The notes: generated by a model from the sequence alone, not told the origin. A stretch of 64,000 nucleotides of DNA from Candidatus Melainabacteria bacterium (GCA_016699165.1 CP064963.1:372001-436000); one strand, 5' to 3'. Shown: positions 33,916 through 43,572, numbered from the stretch's first letter. Translations and numbers: made by a program.

Positions 33916-36075
33916 TTAAGAGGCTTGCGATTCACCGTTAGATTTTGGTGACTTATCGCTGTTGTCGGGCTCACTGTCCGCGCCGCCATTGCCGTCTCCG
34001 CGTCCAAACATGCTCAGAGCACACAAATAAGACAATCCATATAAAGCGCCAGCCACAAGGGTGAGATTCTTCAAGCCCATGACCACGCAGAGGTTTTCGA
34101 CCAAACCGCCAATAGATACACCTAATAAATTAGCCGACAAGTAATTGGCAGGGCTCTTAGCGCGCGAGAAACAAGTAGAAAAGATCATGCTGCCAAAGAA
34201 TATTGGAAGGCAGTTAATCAAGGCAGAAATTGTTGCCACCATCGCGGGATTCATGTCTGTGTCTGCTGGGATATTAAACAAATACTGGACGGCTACAGCG
34301 ACTGCGAGCAATACATATAAAAGATGCAAGTTCTTTTGCGGGAAGCGCGTCACAATCACGGTGGCGATATAAGCAAGCAAGAGGACAACCAAGATAACGA
34401 TGCTCGATACAAACCAGGTAGCACCAAAGAGCAAAGACAATTCGGTTATAGACTTAGTCTCGACAAGCATAAAAGCTTGACCAAGGAAAAACATGTTGCC
34501 CCACTCCATCGCGCCAATGGGACCGCCTTTCGCGCGACCAGCCAGCGCAAGCAAAATGCCCGGGAAAATGACTGCCATGAGCAAGACGCCGATATAGAGA
34601 AAGATACCTGCAGACTCAATTTGCAAGTATAAGAAAGGCCAATTGTCGGTACTGGGGGCGGTGTCTTTTAATTCGTCGGGAGATGATGGAAACTTGCGCA
34701 GACCCATATAAGAATCTGGCAGATTAATAGTCTTGCTGCCAGGTCCGAACAAGAACATGACGCTGTCCCAGTCTTTATCGACATAGCAAATTGGTTTTTG
34801 TCCCCAAGCTGCTTCGACTGTTTTATACAAGCGATGGGTGACACCACTTTGAGCGCCAGTTGCAAAAGTTAGACAGACCACGCCATTTTCGTTTAAGTGA
34901 CGAAGGGCAGATTCCATCGCTTCTTTGGTATAGACATAATTGTCTACGCGTAAAAAAGACCCGCTATTTAAAGTGCTGCCAGGATCTAAATAAGCAAATT
35001 CGATTAGATCAAACTTTTCTTTGGAGTAGCGCAAGAAGGAGCGGGCATCTTCGTTATGCAAATGCACGCGCGGATCTAAATAAGGCTTATTGGGATGGAG
35101 CTTTGATCCAAAAGTACAAATAATTGGATCAATCTCGACTGCATGCACAGACTTTGCACCAGACTTCAAAGCAAAGGCAACGTCGTTTCCAGAGCCAGCA
35201 CCAAGCACCAAGACCGAGTCGTGATGCGGACAAGTTTCAAACGGAATCTTGAGCCATCGGTAATATTCTTTGAGGATTTTTTGCTGCGCACTGGGATTAG
35301 TTAACTCGGCAAGTTCTTTCTCTTTATCGGGATCTAGGACTCTGGTGGCGAAATGAAAGTAGTGATTATTCGAGTTTAAAACATAATTGCCTTCGCCAAA
35401 GAATTTCTGCTGGTCTGTGGCAATCGGCACCACGTCTAGTTTGCTGTAGGGAGACCAATAGCTAGAATTGGTTACTATGAATGTGCAGACGCCAAGAGCG
35501 ACAGTAAGTCCAATTGCAAGTTGACTGCGAAAGGCATAAGCGCACGCAAGACCAAGTGTGAAAACCCACATGAATGGCGGAACTGAAAAGAACGAAATTA
35601 GCGCAAAAGACAAAACGCCAATGACCGAGCCAAGTAAATTTATCGAATAGGCCTCAAGCGGCGGCAACTTGTCGAACTCGCGTCCAAGCGCTCTGCCTAG
35701 GTGAGTAAACAGATAGTACAAACAAATAATGGCGACGCTTACGACTCCTAACGCCATGGCAAAGTCTGGGCCAGAGCGGTCGAGCTTCAAGCTTAGATGG
35801 TGGAAATTGAGATTGACGGCAAAAATAACTGGAATGACCAGGGCACAAACGGCGGCACATATAAGAGGAATAGACTTGGAGCTAAATTCTTTTCGGCCGG
35901 CACTGGCAAGTCCAGCAGAGCTTGCGACAAGCACTGCCATTATTATTAAATTTGGAAAGGCTCGAATGGCAAAAATCTCGATTCCAAGCCAGCGGACAGC
36001 CATGATTTCCCCGAACAGGAGGATGAAGCTAATCCAAAAAATGCGTTTGCCTGTGCTTAATGCGCCTAGTGACAT
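33916..36075 (-). CDS. Membrane-anchored spermidine synthase-like protein
   Basis: 719 residues. About six N-terminal membrane segments (WISFILLFGEIMAVRWLG, NLIIMAVLVASSAGLA, ...), a central class I methyltransferase-like/spermidine synthase domain with VLVLGAGSGNDVAFALKSGA and VHAVEIDPII, then LHNEDARSFLR and FDLIEFAYLDP, and C-terminal membrane segments. The order is the usual one for spermidine-synthase-like membrane proteins. Polyamine synthesis is possible but unproven because the canonical substrate residues cannot be verified here. The last residues are a hydrophilic tail rich in Asp/Ser. Confidence 0.75.
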   Translation of the reverse strand: MSLGALSTGKRIFWISFILLFGEIMAVRWLGIEIFAIRAFPNLIIMAVLVASSAGLASAGRKEFSSKSIPLICAAVCALVIPVIFAVNLNFHHLSLKLDRSGPDFAMALGVVSVAIICLYYLFTHLGRALGREFDKLPPLEAYSINLLGSVIGVLSFALISFFSVPPFMWVFTLGLACAYAFRSQLAIGLTVALGVCTFIVTNSSYWSPYSKLDVVPIATDQQKFFGEGNYVLNSNNHYFHFATRVLDPDKEKELAELTNPSAQQKILKEYYRWLKIPFETCPHHDSVLVLGAGSGNDVAFALKSGAKSVHAVEIDPIICTFGSKLHPNKPYLDPRVHLHNEDARSFLRYSKEKFDLIEFAYLDPGSTLNSGSFLRVDNYVYTKEAMESALRHLNENGVVCLTFATGAQSGVTHRLYKTVEAAWGQKPICYVDKDWDSVMFLFGPGSKTINLPDSYMGLRKFPSSPDELKDTAPSTDNWPFLYLQIESAGIFLYIGVLLMAVIFPGILLALAGRAKGGPIGAMEWGNMFFLGQAFMLVETKSITELSLLFGATWFVSSIVILVVLLLAYIATVIVTRFPQKNLHLLYVLLAVAVAVQYLFNIPADTDMNPAMVATISALINCLPIFFGSMIFSTCFSRAKSPANYLSANLLGVSIGGLVENLCVVMGLKNLTLVAGALYGLSYLCALSMFGRGDGNGGADSEPDNSDKSPKSNGESQAS

Positions 36076-36147
36076 GTTTTAATATCTGTTGGTAAGTGAG
36101 CCATCATTTTATATGATCCATTTGTGATAGGCTGTTATTCTAGAATT

Positions 36148-36540
36148 ATGGCTAAATTAACCAAGGGCTGTCAAAAAGTGCTAGAGGTGCTCAAAGAGCA
36201 GCACCAGTTGGCGAGCGCTCAGGATATTTTCGGGCAGATGCGGGGCGATGATGCCGCAGCGCCTGGTTTGACTACTGTGTACCGGTCGCTAGAATCGCTT
36301 GTGAGCCAGGGGCTCGTGCAGGCGGTCGATTTGGGCGACGGTGAGCGCCGCTATGAAATGGTCAAGCCCGGAGAGCACCACCACCACCTTGTTTGCGACG
36401 GTTGTCGGGCAAGTGTGCATCTGGACAGTTGCCTGGTTGAAGAATTAGAAGACGGTATACGCTCTAAATATGGTTTCCAGGTTAAAGGGCATATCTTAGA
36501 GATATTTGGTACATGTCAGACATGCCAGCAAGTCACATAG
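36148..36540 (+). CDS. Fur-family metal-dependent repressor
   Basis: 130 residues from the ATG at 36148. Winged helix with TTVYRSLESLVSQGLVQ, then the metal site HHHHLVCDGCRASVHLDSC, and C-terminal CQTC forming the second half of the structural zinc site. The C-x2-C pairs and His-rich segment are those of Fur/Zur regulators. It is followed after 14 bases by a MerC-like gene, so they form one operon; this pairing suggests zinc control, although the metal cannot be told from sequence alone. Confidence 0.88.
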   Translation: MAKLTKGCQKVLEVLKEQHQLASAQDIFGQMRGDDAAAPGLTTVYRSLESLVSQGLVQAVDLGDGERRYEMVKPGEHHHHLVCDGCRASVHLDSCLVEELEDGIRSKYGFQVKGHILEIFGTCQTCQQVT

Positions 36541-36554
36541 TTAATTAGCAAAAA

Positions 36555-36965
36555 ATGGCCGTGAATAAAGAGCTGCAAAAACTGATACCGTCGCTCGATA
36601 ATCTTGGAATTGTCGCATCGGTTATTTGTCTTATTCATTGCATGGCGATGCCATTTATTTTGGCGTTGCTTCCATTTATGGGACTGTCATTTTTAGATAG
36701 TGAAGAGGCGCACTGGGTGCTGGCTCTTTTTATAATTGCGTTTGCGCTGGTGGCAATATTTCCTGCATATCTAAAACATAAACGACCAGGCATATTGTCT
36801 GCCATGATCGTTGGCATGCTACTTGTGGTGTTTGGTGCCTTTTTCGCCGAACATACACTTGGACATGCATATGAGATGCCACTACTTGTGGTGGGCAATT
36901 TAATTCTGGTGGCAACGCACTGGCGCAATCGCAGCTTGATCAAATGCTGTGATCACGATCACTAG
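36555..36965 (+). CDS. MerC-domain membrane protein
   Basis: 136 residues, four membrane segments. DNLGIVASVICLIHCMAMPF carries the MerC-type HC motif in the first segment, LPFMGLSF follows, and the end is His/Cys-rich (KCCDHDH). MerC proteins of the mercury operon carry Hg2+; stand-alone members next to Fur/Zur genes are common and probably handle another metal. No other mer gene is nearby. Confidence 0.82.
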   Translation: MAVNKELQKLIPSLDNLGIVASVICLIHCMAMPFILALLPFMGLSFLDSEEAHWVLALFIIAFALVAIFPAYLKHKRPGILSAMIVGMLLVVFGAFFAEHTLGHAYEMPLLVVGNLILVATHWRNRSLIKCCDHDH

Positions 36966-37084
36966 TTGAAATCTAACAGCAATCTGCGTGCCTAATTTGA
37001 AATTTCACCCGCATCCCGGGTCACGTGGCCCGGGCGCCGGGCGCCAGGCTAAAATCTCTTAGTGACACAAGCCAACTTTTTTGT

Positions 37085-37127
37085 TTTCGCGGAGCGCTAA
37101 GCGCTTAGCGCTTAGCGCTCTGCGAAA
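37085..37127. terminator. Strong hairpin between convergent genes
   Basis: TTTCGCGGAGCGCTAAG at 37085-37101 pairs with CTTAGCGCTCTGCGAAA at 37111-37127 with one mismatch and a nine-base loop; within it lies a perfect 20-bp palindrome at 37093-37112. A T-run (ACTTTTTTGTTTT) flanks the left side, suited to leftward transcription. A second GC-rich palindromic stretch lies at 37013-37045 (CCCGGGTCACGTGGCCCGGG). It sits between the MerC gene and the leftward 37188 gene and probably ends both transcripts. Confidence 0.6.
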
Positions 37128-37187
37128 CTAGAAAAGCGAATGAGACCGCAAAGCCCAGCCTAGCAAAAACCAGAACAGCAAATCAGA

Positions 37188-37655
37188 CTAAGCCGATTTT
37201 TTGAATCTTTTTTTTGATTCGTCTTGTTGTTTGAACCGACGAACAGCACATGCTGCTGGGTCTTCGCCCTGGTCGATTTTTACTAAAGTGTATTGTGCAA
37301 GCAAGGTGGTTACTGCGCGCAGCATATCGTTCCAGATATCGCGCCAGACAAGAAGCTTTTCTTTGCGACGAAGGCGTGAAACTTGACGTAATCTATTTGG
37401 TGACTTGGGTGGTTCTTCGCGGCGAAAATTGCGTGAGGAACGACGACCGGCAAGTGAGCCATTTTTTAAAAGTTGTTGATATCCCTTGGCAAGCGCGCCG
37501 GGTGATATCCTGCTAATCTCTTGCGAGTCAAGAGATGTTCTCGGTTCGAATTCGTTGTCAGTAGTGTCCGGCGTCCGCTGCCCTCTGGTGGCAGTTTGGA
37601 GAAAAGATAGAACCACGATGGACTCCGCTCTAGTAAGGACAAATTCATTATGCAT
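37188..37655 (-). CDS. Hypothetical basic protein
   Basis: About 155 residues from the ATG at 37655; the frame extends to 37727. No ribosome site is clear at either. The N-part (VLTRAESIVVLSFLQTATRG) is followed by a disordered stretch and a very basic helix (NRLRQVSRLRRKEKLLVWRD, then WNDMLRAVTTLLAQYT), ending in ESKKRFKKS. The basic helical end could bind nucleic acid. No family recognised; coding status is moderately likely because the frame is long and has coherent helical periodicity. Confidence 0.45.
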   Translation of the reverse strand: MHNEFVLTRAESIVVLSFLQTATRGQRTPDTTDNEFEPRTSLDSQEISRISPGALAKGYQQLLKNGSLAGRRSSRNFRREEPPKSPNRLRQVSRLRRKEKLLVWRDIWNDMLRAVTTLLAQYTLVKIDQGEDPAACAVRRFKQQDESKKRFKKSA

Positions 37656-37805
37656 AAATACTTTAGCGTTGGCAAGTGCGCAAATGAATCTTTTAGATAG
37701 TGCCACCATTAATACTACATATACCAACTATAAGATTGCTAATGTAAGGGGCGCTATTCATCAATATGCTTATCATGCGTAATTAGCGTGAGGACTCAAA
37801 TTTAG

Positions 37806-39107
37806 ATGATTTCAAAAGCGCGGGACTTCTGGTATCCCTTATTCCTTTTTCTGTTACTAGTTCTTTTGAGCAGCACGGTGCTGCCAGGTCACACCGCCAC
37901 CACAGATAATGGCGATGCCACCACTGAAGTGCAAGACCCAGCCAAAATTGGTAATGGCAAGTCGGGATCCGGCGATAAAGAAGTAGTAGACAAAACATCT
38001 AAGCCACGCAAAGAGCGTCGCAAAAAACTTTTAGACGAAGCCGACGCTGTCAATAAAAACGCCGGGAAAACTATGCCTTCAGAAGCAGAGAAGGATGCTG
38101 ATCCAAGTCTTAGAAAAGAAGAAGAGAACGACGAAGAAGCCGGATTTGACGTACTGGAAGAAGGCAGAACAATGCCTGGATTTTCAGAAGACAAAGAAGG
38201 CAACACCATTGCTCCCACTTACAAGACCCCGCGCGATAGCAAAAAGCCCGTGGTGGCACTTGTACTCGGCGGTGGTGGCGGACGTGGTTCTGCGCATGTT
38301 GGCGTTTTAAAAGAATTGAAAAAGAACAATATCCATTTCGACATGGTGGTTGGCACCAGTATCGGTTCTATCGTCGGTGGCTTTCTATGTGCCGGAGTGC
38401 CGGTTGAAGACATCGAGAAAATGTTCCTCGATACTTCTTTGATGAAACATTTTATGACTGTGCCACTGGGTGTTCGCGTTGTGGCGTCACCAGTGATGGT
38501 GCTGCCTCGTGTGTTTGGTCGCCATCCATATGATGGTTTGTACTACGGAAACAAGTTTAGAAAATATCTTGAAACACATTTGCCTGACGACAATAAAAAC
38601 ATCGAAGACTGCAAAATCAAACTTGCTGCCGTTGTTGTGGATCTAATCTACGGCAAAGTACACGCTCTAACATCGGGCAACGTTGCCTACGCCATGCAGG
38701 CAAGCTCAGCCGTGCCTGGACTTAGAAAACCAGTGCAAATCGGCAAGAATATTTATTGCGACGGAGCAGCAGCAGAAAACCTTCCTGTTGATCAGGCTCG
38801 CAAGTTAGGTGCCGATATCGTAATTGCAGTGAACATCGACGAGCGCTACCCGCCAGTGACACTGGATTATTATAGAAAAATGGGAAGCGTGTCCAAGCGA
38901 ATGGTGACTTTGCAATTGCACAATATGGACCAGAGACTGGCTGAAAAAGCCGATGTAGTCATTCACCCAGACACAGATGGAATTGGCTTGCTCTCAACAG
39001 ATGCAGGAGATGCCAAACGCGGGATCGAAAACGGCGAGAAAGCGGCACAAGAAGCAATGTCCAAAATAAAAGAAGTGCTCAAGGCTAAAGGTATTGAAAC
39101 GAATTAG
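37806..39107 (+). CDS. Patatin-like phospholipase (RssA family), exported
   Basis: 433 residues. N-terminal hydrophobic signal (LFLFLLLVLLSSTVLPGHTA), then about 110 acidic, probably disordered residues. The patatin core starts at VVALVLGGGGGRGSAHVGVL (oxyanion loop), with the nucleophile in VGTSIGSIVGGF (G-x-S-x-G) and the catalytic Asp in YCDGAAAENLPV (DGA). The serine-aspartate dyad is complete. A periplasmic or membrane lipid hydrolase is likely. Overlaps the next gene (TAGTG). Confidence 0.85.
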   Translation: MISKARDFWYPLFLFLLLVLLSSTVLPGHTATTDNGDATTEVQDPAKIGNGKSGSGDKEVVDKTSKPRKERRKKLLDEADAVNKNAGKTMPSEAEKDADPSLRKEEENDEEAGFDVLEEGRTMPGFSEDKEGNTIAPTYKTPRDSKKPVVALVLGGGGGRGSAHVGVLKELKKNNIHFDMVVGTSIGSIVGGFLCAGVPVEDIEKMFLDTSLMKHFMTVPLGVRVVASPVMVLPRVFGRHPYDGLYYGNKFRKYLETHLPDDNKNIEDCKIKLAAVVVDLIYGKVHALTSGNVAYAMQASSAVPGLRKPVQIGKNIYCDGAAAENLPVDQARKLGADIVIAVNIDERYPPVTLDYYRKMGSVSKRMVTLQLHNMDQRLAEKADVVIHPDTDGIGLLSTDAGDAKRGIENGEKAAQEAMSKIKEVLKAKGIETN

Positions 39108-39691
39108 TGCCTGACGAAAAAGACCAAGCTAAGAAAAGCGTCACTGAGCGCATGATGGATCAGGTGAATAAGGTAAACACGCCCGAGAATCAAGGGGCGG
39201 TCAAGTTCATTATCTACCAGGCGCAAGAAGTGATGCTCAAGCCCAAAGAGTTCTTCCCAAATGTGGTCGAACACGGCAGTCCAGTGGATGCCAGATTCTT
39301 TTTGTTTGGTGTGATTGTAATTGCCAGTTTGCTTACTGGTATCACCAACTTAAATCTGTTCTACACGCTCACGCATTTATTTACTTATCTAATTTCGACT
39401 TATCTGACAGCGTTCTTTTCGTGGTGGCTTTTCATGCAGTTTGGAAGCCCCAAGCCATTCGGCAAGAATTTTATAGTAATCGCTTACAGCCAGGCAGTCT
39501 TGCTTATAGCCGGTATCCAACTGGGTCCACTTGGAGTAATCACATTTCTTGCATCCACTGCATATGGTGTCTATTTACAATTGCTAGGCATGCAAATACT
39601 GCACAAGCTTGCGCTTAATACCATAATTTTGGTGCTTGCCATAATTGCTGTGATTCAGGTCGTACTGAAATTCGTGCTTCAAATTTACTAA
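39107..39691 (+). CDS. Yip1-like multi-pass membrane protein
   Basis: 194 residues from the GTG at 39107, which overlaps the upstream stop. The N-terminus is hydrophilic; KFIIYQAQEVMLKPKEFF is the typical Yip1-domain lead-in, followed by five membrane segments (FFLFGVIVIASLLTGI, ... IILVLAIIAVIQVVL). Cotranscribed with the patatin-like gene and the ABC ATPase after it (six bases apart). Function unknown. Confidence 0.65.
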   Translation: MPDEKDQAKKSVTERMMDQVNKVNTPENQGAVKFIIYQAQEVMLKPKEFFPNVVEHGSPVDARFFLFGVIVIASLLTGITNLNLFYTLTHLFTYLISTYLTAFFSWWLFMQFGSPKPFGKNFIVIAYSQAVLLIAGIQLGPLGVITFLASTAYGVYLQLLGMQILHKLALNTIILVLAIIAVIQVVLKFVLQIY

Positions 39692-39697
39692 AGCGCC

Positions 39698-40684
39698 ATG
39701 ACTCCATTGCTTGAAATCAGAAATTTAAATACAGTCTTTCATACCGAAGAAGGCACTGTACAAGCTGTAAACGGCGTTAGTCTCACTATAAATAAATCGG
39801 AAGTTTTAGGTGTTGTGGGCGAGTCCGGTTGCGGCAAGTCAATTACTTCTTTGTCTGTACTTGGACTGGTGCCACCACCAGGGCGCATCGCCAGTGGTGA
39901 AATTATTTTCGACGGACAAGACCTGACCAGGCTTTCTGAGCGCGACTTGCAAAAGATTCGCGGTAGAAAAATATCTTACATCCCCCAAGACCCGATGATG
40001 TCGCTCAATCCGGTTTATACAATTGGATCGCAAATAGTCGAAACTATTGTGTTGCATCAAAAAGTGGATAAGCGCGAAGCGCGCAAGCGTGCTATAGAAG
40101 TATTGGACCAGGTCAAAATTCCACAGTCTTACAAACGCATAGACGATTATCCTCACCAGTTCTCGGGCGGTATGCGCCAACGCGTAATGATTGCTATGGC
40201 GCTTTCGTGCAAGCCGCAATTGCTTATTGCAGATGAGCCCACAACGGCACTAGACGTGACAGTCCAAGCCCAGATATTAGATCTATTGCGCTCGATTCAA
40301 AAAGCCGAAGGCACAGCTATCATGCTTATCACGCACGATTTGGGCGTGGTGGCAGAAATGTGTCACAAAGTGGCCGTTATGTACGCAGGCTCTATCGTCG
40401 AATCTGCCCTGGTGGGCGATTTGTTTAAAGACCCCAAGCATCCGTATACTCGCGGACTTATAGATTGCATTCCTAAATCCAAAAAGATGCATGGCAACGC
40501 GGACATTGTGGGCAAGCCGGATAAATTAAAACCCATCGAAGGGCAGCCGCCGCATCTCATTAACCTGCCCAATGCTTGTCGTTTTGCCGAGCGCTGTCCG
40601 CTTGTAATCGATGATTGTCTCAAGGGTTTCCCGCCCTTAGAAGAAAAAGCGCCGGGGCATTTTGCCCGATGCATCAGGACTTAA
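39698..40684 (+). CDS. Oligopeptide/dipeptide ABC transporter ATP-binding protein (OppD/DppD)
   Basis: 328 residues. Walker A GESGCGKS, signature FSGGMRQRV, Walker B LLIADEPTTALD, H-loop LITHDLG. The C-terminal oligopeptide-type extension has CRFAERCPLVIDDC and HFARC, a cysteine set known from DppD/OppD. No permease or binding protein genes lie nearby, so the partner subunits must be elsewhere, or this ATPase serves several transporters. Confidence 0.9.
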   Translation: MTPLLEIRNLNTVFHTEEGTVQAVNGVSLTINKSEVLGVVGESGCGKSITSLSVLGLVPPPGRIASGEIIFDGQDLTRLSERDLQKIRGRKISYIPQDPMMSLNPVYTIGSQIVETIVLHQKVDKREARKRAIEVLDQVKIPQSYKRIDDYPHQFSGGMRQRVMIAMALSCKPQLLIADEPTTALDVTVQAQILDLLRSIQKAEGTAIMLITHDLGVVAEMCHKVAVMYAGSIVESALVGDLFKDPKHPYTRGLIDCIPKSKKMHGNADIVGKPDKLKPIEGQPPHLINLPNACRFAERCPLVIDDCLKGFPPLEEKAPGHFARCIRT

Positions 40685-40779
40685 ATAGGCTTTATCCTAA
40701 AGCGCATTTCATTCAATATATATAGATCGTAATAAAATTAGCTTTTGTCGTTTTCGGCGGAGGCCTAAGGGTCACATTT

Positions 40780-42504
40780 ATGCGTATTCCAACAACCAAG
40801 CAGATACGCTCCTTGGAAAAAGATTGGATAGAAGCCTTTGATTCCCCATGGGGTCAGGTTCTAATGGAAATTGCCGGACGCGGCGCAGCCATGCGCGTGC
40901 TCAAGATGTGGACAGAAAGCCCCGGCGACGTTCTGGTTTTGGCTGGCACAGGCAACAACGGTGGCGATGGTCTGGTGGTGGCACGTTATCTTACGCTCTG
41001 GGGAGTGCCTGTCACTGTTTGTCTAATAGATCGAAAAACTGAAGGCGAGCAACTTTCAATCAAGTCTTCATCCAAAGGTGGACAAGCTCTAGCTGAGTCT
41101 GATCAAATAGTTGATTTGCGCATGGCCACTCAAGAAGGACAAGTCAACAAAGATATTCTGGCTAAAATGAATGTGCCGATGCGTGTTATAGATCCTGCAT
41201 CGATGCTATCAGAGCATCGTTTGCACGACAGCGAGTCTGGTGCTATGTTATCTGATCCTGTAATAGACCAGATCTTTTTTGATACCACACTTGTGATTGA
41301 TGCCATATTTGGTACCGGGCTCACACGCGATGTTGAAGGCGTTCATCGCCGCGTGATAGAAGCAGTAAATAGAAGCGGCAAGCGCGTAATCTCAATTGAT
41401 ATTCCATCTGGAATAAACTCAGACACCGGTCAAATAAATGGTGCTGCCATTCGCGCCGATGAAACCGTTACTTTTGGATATTTGAAGCCAGGTCTTTTGT
41501 GTTATCCCGGGACTAATCATAAAGGTCATATCTCAATAGTTGATATTGGTCTGCCTGAGATTCCAGATAACCTGCCCGATATAAATCTATCGACTATAGA
41601 ACTAGTCCGAGAAATGCTCCCCATAAGACCTGCCGATGCGCACAAAGGATCTTTTGGTCATGTTTTGTGTGTAGCAGGAAGTGAAGGAATGTCTGGGGCG
41701 GCAACGCTTGCAGGACTAAGTGCTATGCGCACTGGTGCTGGGCTTGTTTATTTAGCCGCACCAAAGTCGGTATCGCAACAAATTTCTATTCAAGAACTTA
41801 TTTGCAAACCGATGCCTGAGACAACTTCTGGCAGCTTGAATTTAGAAGCGGTCAAGAAAATGAAAAAACAATTAGACGTAGTACAAGCGGCAATTGTGGG
41901 ACCGGGACTTTCGACCGATCCCGAAACAGTGGATGCAGTCTGCCAATTGCTATCTGAAATTAATTGTCCATGCGTAGTCGATGCCGATGCACTAAATGCA
42001 CTTGCCACCAAAGGTGAAGCTAATAAAAATATTTTGCCCGACACGGGCGAATTTGTTTTGACCCCGCATCCCAAAGAATTGTCGCGCTTGCTTAATTGCT
42101 CTACTGAAGATATTCAAAAAGACAGAATTAAAGCTGCAATTGACGCGGCTAAAAAATTCAACGCTGTAGTAGTGCTTAAAGGCGCCATGACTGTAATTGC
42201 CAACTGGAACGAAGAAGTTTTTATCAATCCAACTGGAAATCCAGGCATGGCAACAGCTGGAGCGGGCGATGTGCTTGCCGGAATTATTGGTGGGTTACTT
42301 GCTCAAAAAGTGGACCCAATGCAAGCGGCAATTCTTGGTGTTTATATCCATGGTCGCGCTGGCGATTTACTGAGCGAGCAACTTGGCGATGCCGGACTAC
42401 TTGCGTCTGATATTTTGCAGGCGATACCAATTGCGGTGACCAGCATCAAAAACGCCAATAGAAGTAGATTGGAAGAAGACATTTTGGATGCTGACGCCAG
42501 TTAG
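40780..42504 (+). CDS. nnr: Bifunctional NAD(P)H-hydrate epimerase / ADP-dependent dehydratase
   Basis: 574 residues. The N-terminal YjeF_N epimerase domain has LAGTGNNGGDGLVVARYL and VIDAIFGTGL and ISIDIPSGINSDTG. The C-terminal carbohydrate-kinase-like dehydratase domain has CVAGSEGMSGAATLAGLSAM, DADALNAL, LTPHPKELSRLL and GNPGMATAGAGDVLAGIIGG. Both active sites look complete. The enzyme repairs damaged NADH/NADPH hydrates. A good GGCGGAGG site precedes the ATG. Confidence 0.93.
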   Translation: MRIPTTKQIRSLEKDWIEAFDSPWGQVLMEIAGRGAAMRVLKMWTESPGDVLVLAGTGNNGGDGLVVARYLTLWGVPVTVCLIDRKTEGEQLSIKSSSKGGQALAESDQIVDLRMATQEGQVNKDILAKMNVPMRVIDPASMLSEHRLHDSESGAMLSDPVIDQIFFDTTLVIDAIFGTGLTRDVEGVHRRVIEAVNRSGKRVISIDIPSGINSDTGQINGAAIRADETVTFGYLKPGLLCYPGTNHKGHISIVDIGLPEIPDNLPDINLSTIELVREMLPIRPADAHKGSFGHVLCVAGSEGMSGAATLAGLSAMRTGAGLVYLAAPKSVSQQISIQELICKPMPETTSGSLNLEAVKKMKKQLDVVQAAIVGPGLSTDPETVDAVCQLLSEINCPCVVDADALNALATKGEANKNILPDTGEFVLTPHPKELSRLLNCSTEDIQKDRIKAAIDAAKKFNAVVVLKGAMTVIANWNEEVFINPTGNPGMATAGAGDVLAGIIGGLLAQKVDPMQAAILGVYIHGRAGDLLSEQLGDAGLLASDILQAIPIAVTSIKNANRSRLEEDILDADAS

Positions 42505-42551
42505 TCAAAAATCTAACACTGATTCGACAGGGTCTTTTTAGATCTGGCCGT

Positions 42552-42575
42552 AGGCCGGCCTCCGGAGGCCGGCCT
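42552..42575. terminator. Perfect 24-bp palindrome between convergent genes
   Basis: AGGCCGGCCTCCGGAGGCCGGCCT is its own reverse complement. It lies in the 130 bases between the rightward Nnr gene and the leftward LD-carboxypeptidase gene. AAAATCTAACA (42510) and TGTTAGATTTT (42608) flank it as an outer inverted repeat. No T-run follows closely, so factor-dependent or bidirectional termination, or a small palindromic repeat element, are both possible. Confidence 0.5.
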
Positions 42576-42635
42576 GCAACACTAATTAAAAACAGAGGCG
42601 CATTTTGTTGTTAGATTTTCGACCCAAAATTCACT

Positions 42636-43571
42636 TCAGTCTAGAGCAGATTCTGTAAATTCGAGCTTGCCGTTAGTGGCATCCAATTTTGCCTTAATCC
42701 CAATGGGCATGACGCGGCTCAAAGAAGAATCGCCAATTGGCATATTAAAAGTAGACGGAATTTTGTGTTCAATCATTCGCTCAGTCAAAATGTCCTGATA
42801 GCTTTTCATAGATAAAGAATCTTTGGGTCCGCAGTCTGGAAATTCGCCAAAGGCGATTCCGGCAATTCTTTTTAGATGACCAGCCAGATAAAAACTGGTA
42901 AACCAGCGCTCGATAATGTCATTGCGCTCATCGCGCTCACAAAAGAAAATTATTTTGTTATTGAAATGGGCACTGTATTTGGTTCCCATTAATGAAGCAA
43001 TGGCATTCAAGTTGCCACCAATTAAGGTGCCTTGTGCATTGCCAGGGTATGAAGTGTGATGAAAACCTGCCGGAAAAGATCCAAGGCTTGGAGTGACTGG
43101 AGGCAAAATAGTTGAAGAGGCAAGAGTTGATTTTATCTCGGCGATTGATTCGACTCTATCCACAGAACAAATATTGGGTCCGTGAAAAACAACCATGCTT
43201 GCTTGATTCGAAATGGCAGTAAGCAAGCAAGTATTTTCGTGCGAGCCCATAATAATTTTGGGATGCTTTTTGATTTGACTAAAGTCCAAATGAGACAGTG
43301 TCTTGATGCTGCCAAAGCCACCTTCTAAACAAAATATGCCGGATATAGAATCACTAGAAAAGGCGTCCATAATATCTTGAGCGCGTTCTTCGTCGGTGCC
43401 GGCTAAGTAACCGTTTATAGAAAGTGCGTGTTTGGCAATAATTGGCTTGAAGCCCATTTTTTCAACCACAGCTTCAGCGCGAGCAAGTGCTTCTGCACTA
43501 TGCGGGCGAGATGCCGGACTAACTAACGCTATCTGGTCGCCCTTTTTTAGAGCATGCGGCTTTATGGTCAT
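42636..43571 (-). CDS. LD-carboxypeptidase-like protein, apparently lacking catalytic residues
   Basis: 311 residues from the ATG at 43571, one base after the upstream stop. It has the S66 fold (KGDQIALVSPAS, IFCLEGGFGSIKTL, VVFHGPNICS, GTLIGGNLNAIASLMGT). In the nucleophile site the usual GYSD is GSHE, and the catalytic His of MRLGHSNEKMTLPLG is Asp in MPIGDSSLSRVMPIG; the Glu (FFCER) remains. So two of three triad residues are missing. Likely a pseudoenzyme or an enzyme with a changed activity. Confidence 0.78.
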   Translation of the reverse strand: MTIKPHALKKGDQIALVSPASRPHSAEALARAEAVVEKMGFKPIIAKHALSINGYLAGTDEERAQDIMDAFSSDSISGIFCLEGGFGSIKTLSHLDFSQIKKHPKIIMGSHENTCLLTAISNQASMVVFHGPNICSVDRVESIAEIKSTLASSTILPPVTPSLGSFPAGFHHTSYPGNAQGTLIGGNLNAIASLMGTKYSAHFNNKIIFFCERDERNDIIERWFTSFYLAGHLKRIAGIAFGEFPDCGPKDSLSMKSYQDILTERMIEHKIPSTFNMPIGDSSLSRVMPIGIKAKLDATNGKLEFTESALD

Positions 43572-43572
43572 A

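Noticed and set aside
36459..36475. Third copy of CTAAATATGGT at the fur gene
   Set aside because: It is inside conserved coding sequence (RSKYGF) and only 11-15 bases match; likely coincidence.
37001..37130. GC-rich palindromic stretch as a possible CRISPR array or integron attachment site
   Set aside because: The palindromes are back to back without regular spacers or repeats of fixed length; a convergent terminator explains them better.
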